This document shows, in pieces, positions 56,507-64,000 of a stretch of 64,000 nt of DNA. Numbering within the stretch: the first letter of the stretch is position 1; each line of letters starts with the position of its first letter. This stretch comes from Batrachochytrium dendrobatidis JAM81 (taxonomy: Eukaryota; Chytridiomycota; Chytridiomycetes; Rhizophydiales), in NCBI RefSeq assembly GCF_000203795.2, contig NW_006281110.1, forward strand, positions 622,590-686,589, read 5' to 3'. Made by a program: the position numbers and the translations under genes. Under the pieces are notes generated by a model that worked only from the letters and a program-made list of their open reading frames with translations, searched no databases and was not told the DNA's origin.

Positions 56507-59080
56507 TTGCATTTGAAATTCATTCACATTCCAATGACTCAAGAATTGATACCACAAGACTCCAACACAAGTACCAACAGCATCGACTCTTTTATTAACA
56601 ACAGCGATCATTTGTATTGCAGTCCAACACCTTCTTCACATCGCATGTTCCTATACGGAGCAAATCCTGACATTCGCATTCTGAACCCGTCTTTGAATTC
56701 AACTAATAATCACTACAAACCAAAGGCTCGTACTGCTCAACCATCTGATACTGCCAAGGCATTTCGTATCATTGACAATCTTCTTCTATCGCTTGCTCCA
56801 ACAAACTATAGCATTGAGAATAGACTTCGAGCTTCTTGGAATTTAGCAATGGTTAAAGCTACTCCACGACCTACTTCTATTGACAGAGTGGTTCACTCGG
56901 TCTCATCCATGTCATTGGGCATTGACAGTATTGTCGTCATTTATGCTTCTCAAACTGGTACTGCAGAGGCCATTGCTCGACATATTCATGGAGAAGCCCT
57001 TTTAAGAGGGTTTCAGTCGTATTGTTTCCAAGCAAATGATGTCAATCGTATTCCTTGGCTTGAAAACAACATGCTTGTCTTTGTATCTTCCACTACAGGT
57101 GATGGTCATCATCCAGACAATTCAAACTTACTCTGGAAATGGTTGCGTCCTGGAAGCACTCCTAATCCTGCTACTGTCTTGGCTGGAAAACCTTATACTA
57201 TTCTTGGGCTGGGTGACTCAAACTATACCAATTTCTGCACACCTGCAAAACGACTGGATCGCAGATTGATTCAATTGGGTGCAAAATCAGTTTTAGCTAA
57301 AGCGCTCGCTGATGCTTCGGTCGGCATCGAGTCTGTTGTTGATCCTTGGATCGAAAACTTGTGGTTGGTTCTCAACTCCATATTAACGCGCGACCATCTC
57401 AAGGCTGCTGCTTTCGCCAAATTGCTTGTCAATCAGGCTGGCTCAAGTGTGGATTTAAACAAGGATTTTGCTTCCAATGATATCACTACTTCCAATGCAC
57501 GCACCCAATCGGGTCGTCCTCGATCTTTTGTTCGCTTAGCTCGTCAATCCTTTGCTGCATCTACTGCTCAGTTGGCAGCTACTTCTAATCAAAACGATGT
57601 GCATGATTCTGTCAAGGCTAATCTAGTCAATCCAAATGACTGTTATTCTGGAAGACCTATGCATCTTAGCCACATGGATGTTCTTGCTTCTTCCTCTAAA
57701 CTTACTGGTCTTGCCAAGGCTCCTGTCCAGCTGGTGGACTTGCTTGCATCAGAAAATACTCGTGATTATTTAATGCCCATCAATCAGCTCCTTCCTTGTC
57801 TCGATCAGCCTCCATCTCACAATGCTCCACTCATGGCCAAAATATCCAATGTACGGTGTCTAACTGGTCAAATTGCTACTGACAGGGTACTTGAAATTGA
57901 ATTGGATTTAACGGGTTTGAATTGGAACTATGCTGCAGGCGATGCATTCGGAATACTTGCTCCCAATCCTTCAGATTTAGTACAACGGCTTATTGAACGA
58001 TTGAATCTAGGTTCTGGCAATCAGATTGTTGAGCTTTCTCCTAAACAGAAATCGGATCTTCCATTTACCACTGCAACACCACCAACTTATACCGAAATCC
58101 TCACTTATTTTATTGAATTGCATGCGCTTCCAAAAAAATCATTTTTCCGGCTACTAGCAGAATACACGACCAATGTAGATGAAAAGAAACAGCTATTGTT
58201 TTTGTGCAGCACACAGGGATCTGAATCTTTCAAGAATCTTCGAGCTCAGCAGCCCAACATTTTGGATATTCTTTCCACCTTTAAATCATGCAGTCCTCCG
58301 TTTAGCATCTTGATTGACTGTTTGGGCTGTCTACAGCCTAGGTTTTACTCGGCGGCAAGCTCTCCGATTGAGCGTGCTCGCATTCGGTTTGCCTTTAATG
58401 TTGTTTCATATGGTGTCAACGATCCTTGCACTAATACACCAAAACCTATGCGTGGATTATGCTCTTCTTGGCTTGACAGTCTTACTGGATATACCACTTG
58501 TCGTTCATGGGTGGATGTGTCCATGAATGATGTTTATATTCCAATCTTTCCCCGTGTAGCAGCAAGTGCGTTTCACCTGCCAAAAGACATACAACACTCT
58601 CCGATCCCACTGATTCTTATTGCCTCTGGAACGGGCATATCACCCTTTATTTCATTCCTTGAATCTCTCGCCGAGGCAAAACGACTTCATCCAACTGCAT
58701 ACACTCCACGACCTGTATGGCTTATTCACGGACACAGATTCGATGGCGATGAGGGTGACAGTCTTTACCATTCTGAAATTCAGTCGTATATTTCCTGTGG
58801 CATTGTAACCGAGTTTGTCGAGTGTGTATCGCGGGGAGAGCATCCGTCTATCCATTCCTATGTGCAGGACGCTGTATGGGCAAATCGAAAGTCTATATGG
58901 GAACTGGTTGATGCTCACAATGCATGTCTGTACATTTGTGGATCCTTGGCTATGGGAAAGGGTATACATGACATGTTGATAAAAGTCATTATGGATTTGA
59001 AAAATGTTGGTAGTGTCGAAGCAGTACGAGTTCTCAATGAGCTAAGCGATGGTCGCTACTTGCGTGAAGTTTGGGGATAA
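56507..59080 (+). CDS. Methionine synthase reductase-like diflavin reductase
   Basis: One uninterrupted frame of 857 residues, unusual among these intron-rich genes; a second Met at 56534 is an alternative start. It is a CPR-type diflavin enzyme. Flavodoxin/FMN domain at about 145-290: IYASQTGTAEAIA, SSTTGDGHHPDN, LGLGDSNYTNFC, then SVGIESVVDPWIENLW. FAD domain with connecting segment: WNYAAGDAFGILAPN and PRFYSAASSP. NADPH domain: LIASGTGISPFISFLE and CLYICGSLAMGKG; it ends GRYLREVWG. The YTNFC segment, the long linker after the FMN domain and the short C-terminus favour methionine synthase reductase (EC 1.16.1.8), which reactivates cobalamin-dependent methionine synthase, over P450 reductase or sulfite reductase. 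No membrane anchor is present. The first 130 residues have no recognised counterpart. Confidence 0.82.
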   Translation: MHLKFIHIPMTQELIPQDSNTSTNSIDSFINNSDHLYCSPTPSSHRMFLYGANPDIRILNPSLNSTNNHYKPKARTAQPSDTAKAFRIIDNLLLSLAPTNYSIENRLRASWNLAMVKATPRPTSIDRVVHSVSSMSLGIDSIVVIYASQTGTAEAIARHIHGEALLRGFQSYCFQANDVNRIPWLENNMLVFVSSTTGDGHHPDNSNLLWKWLRPGSTPNPATVLAGKPYTILGLGDSNYTNFCTPAKRLDRRLIQLGAKSVLAKALADASVGIESVVDPWIENLWLVLNSILTRDHLKAAAFAKLLVNQAGSSVDLNKDFASNDITTSNARTQSGRPRSFVRLARQSFAASTAQLAATSNQNDVHDSVKANLVNPNDCYSGRPMHLSHMDVLASSSKLTGLAKAPVQLVDLLASENTRDYLMPINQLLPCLDQPPSHNAPLMAKISNVRCLTGQIATDRVLEIELDLTGLNWNYAAGDAFGILAPNPSDLVQRLIERLNLGSGNQIVELSPKQKSDLPFTTATPPTYTEILTYFIELHALPKKSFFRLLAEYTTNVDEKKQLLFLCSTQGSESFKNLRAQQPNILDILSTFKSCSPPFSILIDCLGCLQPRFYSAASSPIERARIRFAFNVVSYGVNDPCTNTPKPMRGLCSSWLDSLTGYTTCRSWVDVSMNDVYIPIFPRVAASAFHLPKDIQHSPIPLILIASGTGISPFISFLESLAEAKRLHPTAYTPRPVWLIHGHRFDGDEGDSLYHSEIQSYISCGIVTEFVECVSRGEHPSIHSYVQDAVWANRKSIWELVDAHNACLYICGSLAMGKGIHDMLIKVIMDLKNVGSVEAVRVLNELSDGRYLREVWG

Positions 59081-59199
59081 TTGTATCGAGTTGTAATATA
59101 TTTATATGAATTTTCACTAGTATTTTTTTAATGAGATTGGGTGTATCATTTCAATACCAGTAAAAAAGGCAACAAAACAGTTGATTTATTCCAGTTTCT

Positions 59200-61284
59200 T
59201 TACAGCTCAGTCTTGTCATGTTCAATCACCTCGATACGTTTACAAACGGTGGGAGATGTTGCTTCCATGTAATACTCGCATTTACTGGGCTCATTCACAC
59301 TCACAATCTTAAACTCTGTTCCACATCGTAAAACGAGTTCAACAGATCGCGATGGGCCATTCCAACACTGCTGACCATTCTCAAACATCATGGCCGTATA
59401 GGGCTCACTCGGCTTGGTAGTATCGCGTCTTCCCCATCGAGTAAACGATCTATAGCCATGTTAGTCTAGCCGCAATAAAACTGTTCAAGTACAAAATAAA
59501 GCGGAATGGGTTAGACTTACCCAAGAGTCACATCGCCTTCTCCTTTGATGATTTGTTTTACAGTCTCAAGTGGACAGACCTCATAAGTGTATCTAAAGAT
59601 TTATCATTAATCAGAAAAGTCGAACACATTCAAGAGTTGGTCTATTCAAAAAGTCGAAACTTACTCGGGTGCAACAAACTTGATACACTTTTTATATAGA
59701 CCCTCCCATTCATGATGTGGACCCATGTCCAATTTGTCCATATTGACAATATCGTCTAGTTGGTTTTGCATTGTTTGTAAATCTCGCTCGGCATTTTGAA
59801 GCATTTCTCTTGCCTGGTTGGGATTTTTGTAGATTGCATCTGGATCGCCCATTTCCATCAAGTTTTGGTATAGCCATTTCCAACCACTCCAGTGCACGGG
59901 AGCCAATATACCATCCTTGATGTACAATGCAGAGTAGTATACCGAATAAGCGACACATACACCAAAAGGCACATCGGTATCATTACAGGGATCAGGCAAC
60001 ACTTGTTCAATCTCGTCGACCGTGTAATCTTGAATATTTTCTAGTTGCTGCGAATCACTACTAGGAATGATTTCAGCAGAATCAATTCCGTTGAGGTTTG
60101 CCACATCGATAAGAGACTGAATGATTGGATCATTACGAATACTTTCAGGCAGTGTGTATAATTTGGTGATAGCGTCAACAAGCGCATGATGTTTGGATTG
60201 AATCGATTGAGCTGCATGAAGAGTATGTTTATACTCGTTACGCAGATCTTGTAATCGAGTAGCACAGGCAATCTTTTTATCCAGATTTTCTTTTTGAATC
60301 CTTTGTTTCTCGTATACTTTGGCTTGCTCCAAAATATCTGTTCATGTTTAAAGGTCAATTCAAGCATCACAACATATTGGATTGATTTGAGATTACCTTT
60401 GAATGTAGAAATACGTTGGTTAGCCACTTTGATTGTTCGACCAAGCGCCTTGGCTTGCTCCTCTCGGTTCGACTTTCCAGCCTCAGCATGAGCAATCAAC
60501 TGTTCTCTTTGTTTAACACCCTGCATCAAACATGGTTAGAATCTACACTAACATGAACCTGATATGAAGTTGTAGATTCATGCATGACAGACTGATTACC
60601 TGGTTGATGATGGCCATTTCTGCTTCCATGTTTATTTTGTATGCATTGGCAGAAGCAATACAATTATTGGGGCACTTGGTGGATCCACTGAACTCGTCAC
60701 TCCCATCACAGCATTCTGGATCTGTTTTACATGAAAATCAGTAAGCCAACACTCGATGAATATCCCATGAATTCCATCTTTATACAAAGTATTCAAATAC
60801 TTTACCGCATACACCATCATTGACTCGAGAGCTTGGAATAGACTGACCAATGTGCCCGACATTCTTGCAGTAGAATGATGAATTGGCACAAGCAGAAGTT
60901 CCTGGTGGTTATCCATAGAATGAGTTTTTGAATTGAGTATTCATACTGATTGACATACCAACACATGCAAGACTATTGAAACCGCATTCAATAGATTGAA
61001 TTACCTGGTTCATCGCTGCCATCAGCACAGTCGCAATAGTCATCATTGACAGCAGTCATTGAAATAGTGGCGGATTTGTCCAAACATGTAAATTGTGTAG
61101 TAGAAAGTTGATACAAATGTAGTTCTATACAATGTACAGAGTATTCGTCAGTAGAGAAAGGGTTTCGTTGTAATGCTTTTCAGTCAACTCAACTAGAGGG
61201 ATGAACTCCACGAGAATTAAAAGATGACTCGGCTGAAATGAAAACTGCCATTACAGCCATTATAATCACAAGAGCTCCTGTCAT
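59200..61284 (-). CDS. GTB1: Glucosidase II beta subunit
   Basis: Eight exons: 61194-61284, 61005-61124, 60806-60901, 60600-60721, 60397-60520, 59665-60337, 59521-59592, 59200-59449; about 515 residues. It is the non-catalytic subunit that retains and activates ER glucosidase II during N-glycan trimming. A signal peptide ([18 protein letters not shown]) opens the protein. Two LDL-receptor-A-like modules follow ([14 protein letters not shown] and [11 protein letters not shown]), then a charged coiled coil of about 250 residues. The C-terminal mannose-6-phosphate-receptor-homology domain includes [19 protein letters not shown] and [12 protein letters not shown]. It ends KTEL, a plausible variant of the HDEL retrieval signal. 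It converges with the reductase gene, 119 bases away. Confidence 0.92.
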
Positions 61285-61633
61285 GATCAGTCCTACTAAT
61301 TGTTGTAATATCAATCGCAGATTCAGCAATCTTGACCAGATTCAATAAAAAATTAAAAACTCGATTTATTTGACGCGACCATCGCTTTTCGCCTGAGGAT
61401 GGCGATTCACTCGATATTGATTTTATTGGATTTTGAAATCAAGTGTGAGCAATTTGATCCGTTTTTCAATATTATTGAATTGCTATTCAATTCATGACAC
61501 ATGTCAGTCTTGTCTAGTTTAATTTCATGTAAATTACAGTATATCTGAATAGTGACTTACACATACGCTTTCCACTAGACGTTTTACTTTGTTGAGATGC
61601 CACCTATATCATAGTTTTGGTCAGATCTGTCCT
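61285..61633. other. Intergenic region, GTB1 promoter / MED6 3' side
   Basis: 349 bases. An open 30-codon segment ending at 61514 (61514-61603, minus strand) could be a last exon of MED6 if a weak GTTGTT donor near 61664 is used; otherwise the region is 3' UTR and promoter. Confidence 0.35.
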
Positions 61634-62706
61634 TCAAACTAGTCTATTACAATATAAATTAATAACAACCTTGGCAATTCCGGGTGATGAATGCTCTTTT
61701 TTAATCTCCATTGTCGCCAAAGGGGAATCATTGGTATGTCGAGTATGAATGCGTGATATCGTTTCTGGTTTATTATCCATTGATGTTGAAACTGGAGGAG
61801 CATTCGCTGACCATGTTTCGGTGCTTGCAATCAACTGATCCACTGTCATACTAAATATTTCTGCTCGATGCTGTTCATCCAGCGATACAACATTTGCTGT
61901 TGATGTCAATTCATCCGCGCATGGCTTGGATACATCCATGTCCATATCTGATGAACATGCAGTGTCTGATATGGTAGCATTAGATCTCAGCTGCTGTTTT
62001 TTTTCCAAAGATGTTTGCAGTTGCTCAAACAAATCTGGTTCGTTGGACCATGTATGACCCAAGATTGGATTATATCTATACGATTCCCTTGCTACGTGTA
62101 GCGCATCTTTGGTAAAATACAATGATGTGCGCTATACAGACGTTTTAGTATCCAAGACTAGACATTGCATACAGTAATCATTTATCCACTTACAACTCTG
62201 TTTGCAAGCACCTGGCATAGTGTGGGCGATTGATAGATTGTGCCTTCCACAATGTAATATACAGCAACCAAATCTACTCTAGTTGGACTAAGTCTAGTCT
62301 GTTTTCGAATAACATACAGACTGGGTTGAGGAGTGAAATACCAAAGCGTATATTCTAACCCTTTCATCTGTCTAAATGCATGTTATATTCCCTTTGTGAG
62401 TTGTGGTTTAGAGTCGAAAGGGTTTATCTGATCAAAACCCAAACCTCCTTACCGTCCATCCAACTGTTGTGCTTGCAGTTCATTGTGTCGAACTTGCATC
62501 TTGAGTTGCTCATTCAGACATGACTTGTCATAGAACTGACTCATGGAAAAGTAGTCCAATGCATTATGTTCATTTAACCCCAACTAATACAAACATAACA
62601 TGTCAGTTTCTAAACAAGAGTTGAAATGTCTGATATAAAATGACTCAACTAATTGTAAAAATGCAGTGTCCTTGAAGGACATGGTTGTCAAGTCTTCTTG
62701 CTCCAT
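61634..62706 (-). CDS. MED6: Mediator complex subunit 6
   Basis: Four exons: 62650-62706, 62453-62583, 62194-62371, 61634-62131; about 287 residues. MED6 is a conserved Mediator head subunit that contacts RNA polymerase II. The N-terminus shows the family pattern: FKDTAFLQL, spliced to LGLNEHNALDYFSMSQFYD, then LEYTLWYFTPQPSLYVIRKQ and AVYYIVEGTIYQSPTL, each shown here as short pieces. The C-terminal half is low complexity, as in other fungi. The 3' end is uncertain: reading through gives a stop at 61634, while a weak intron would add a 30-codon exon ending at 61514. It is preceded by only 92 bases from the stop of the upstream gene. Confidence 0.88.
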
Positions 62707-62797
62707 TATCAATGCAATGGCCGATTTGCCAATAAAAAGCGAAACAAGTCAAGCTCAATCCTAGAATATCACATTTCATTTCATTCCCAGTCTGAAT

Positions 62798-63974
62798 TTA
62801 TCCTCGAAGCAATTGCAACTCTGACATGAGCGATTGCATGTTTGCTACATCATCACTACGTTGAATATACTTGGGTTTGATTTCTAGCTCATGCTGACTT
62901 GCGTGTTTGATTGTATACACTTTGCTAGCACCGTGTTCAGTCAGTGAATCTCGCCAGTTTGGTCTTGAAGATGCTGATATCCATCGTTGATTACTTTGAC
63001 TGCCGCGTATACTTCCAGTCGATCCACTCTCACTACTCTCAGATGACGATGGGCGGATATTTTTGTCAGATTCAACTCCAGGCCACAGTCCAAACAGATG
63101 ATCTAATTCAAGCGCAGCTCTCGATCCTCTAGATACAGACTGTTGAAGATTAACTACAGATTCAGATGACGGCATATTTGGTATCAACATTGCTGCTGCT
63201 TCCGAGTCCTTTTCCGTCTCGTTCAACTGGCTCCATCCGCGTTTATGCCATACCACTCGATCGATATGTCGTTGAAAGAGATTGTAGATGTCTACTGTGC
63301 TATCATCCACTACAGCAACATGATTGACAAGTTTACACCCAGTAATTATATTAAACGGCATAAACATCACACTCGAGTCGTTGCAGCACGCATGTACGTG
63401 TTTCCTATATTCCCCTTGATTTGAACCATTCTGTTTTTGATCCGAGGTTTCAGTCTCATGTGTTTGGCATTTGTTGAAATTCACTAAAGCAAAAATCTTG
63501 TGGCAACTACTGCATGTCATATGGTTTAAATATCCCCATATCCTAGAATGATGTTTATTGTCAAGTATTCAAATTAGAATCGGTATTATAAAACAATATA
63601 CTAGATTGCATCAGCCATAATATTGGTTGCACAAAAACATGCCACTGGTGTATGTGCTTACCTCCAGTATACCATTTCCCAAGAATTGACACTAATATAC
63701 ATTGCAACAATATACTCGTACAAGTCAAAATTTCCATTACTATATGATTGATATGTTTTTCAACATGCTGTTAGTATGTACATGTTTAAAAAATGACGAG
63801 ATTCTCAAATGGAAACATACATGGTGTGCCGAGTTGTAATTTCGCCATGATAATCAATTGATACTTTTGCCATGTCACATTGCAGACTTTGGTGTTTGTT
63901 TGAAGCATAAACCTTTCCGCACGCAGTACATGAGCTGATTGCTGGCAATCCATTCTGTGTTTGCATCAATTCAC
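62798..63974 (-). CDS. SANBR/KIAA1841-like protein, C-terminal part (cut by right edge)
   Basis: Three visible exons: 63821-63974 (upstream boundary tentative), 63662-63739, 62798-63542. The joined reading gives a CTACGKVY...QC half-site, then YISVNSWEMVYWR spliced to IWGYLNHMTCSSCHKIF, then KCQTH, HACC and FNIITGCKLVNHV. Paired CxxC motifs suggest a zinc-binding module. A YNLFQRHIDRVVWHKRGW segment and a Ser-rich tail follow. From recollection this pattern is most like the C-terminal region of animal SANBR (KIAA1841), a SANT/BTB protein; no SANT or BTB domain is visible because the gene continues off the window. Family assignment is moderate; coding status is well supported by the splice-consistent frame. 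Confidence 0.55.
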
Positions 63975-64000
63975 CTATTTTGATCAAGTATAATTGACTG

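Noticed and set aside
56507..59080. Assignment of the diflavin protein as NADPH-cytochrome P450 reductase
   Set aside because: It lacks an N-terminal membrane anchor, and the YTNFC segment, the long FMN-FAD linker and the C-terminal REVW ending fit methionine synthase reductase better.

Overview
This is a eukaryotic nuclear contig. Genes are AT-rich and split by short GT-AG introns, typically 60-160 bases, with CTAAT-like branch sites. I could place about 80 introns, and the spliced frames stay open to lengths divisible by three. Protein content is fungal (SLA2/END4, DSS1-type RNase, FUN30/SMARCAD1, GTB1, TMA46), but there is also a motile-cilium gene (CFAP251/WDR66) and several genes better known from animals (IBtk, Pellino, methionine synthase reductase, a SANBR-like gene). 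That mix points to a zoosporic early-diverging fungus. The tandem secreted family at the left suggests a chytrid of the Batrachochytrium / Rhizophydiales kind. The organism assignment is inference.

Layout. 1-10410 is an accessory region: a head-to-tail array of at least four minus-strand genes for small secreted coiled-coil proteins, separated by copies of a ~650-base noncoding block, with two solo-LTR-like insertions. The array runs off the left edge and ends in a truncated fifth block. From 10842 onward the window is ordinary dense gene space: a seven-transmembrane receptor-like protein, an isochorismatase-fold hydrolase, riboflavin synthase, an IBtk-type ankyrin/RCC1/BTB protein, NOP2 rRNA methyltransferase, DSS1-like mitochondrial RNase, coproporphyrinogen oxidase, mitochondrial AsnRS, CFAP251, an orphan basic protein, a FUN30/SMARCAD1 remodeler, SLA2/HIP1R, a Pellino-like E3 ligase, a small cysteine-rich secreted protein, TMA46/ZC3H15, methionine synthase reductase, glucosidase II beta, Mediator MED6 and the 3' part of a SANBR/KIAA1841-like gene cut by the right edge.

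These genes do not form one pathway. Local patterns: three consecutive genes for mitochondrial proteins (DSS1, HEM13, AsnRS; 23613-30888), compact divergent promoters (154 bases between AsnRS and CFAP251), and four convergent pairs separated by only 118-123 bases. The most notable points are the secreted array, where promoter and signal peptide are nearly identical while the mature protein diverges and carries variable-number 7- and 15-residue repeats, and the Pellino-like gene in a fungal genome. No tRNA, rRNA or CRISPR was recognised.
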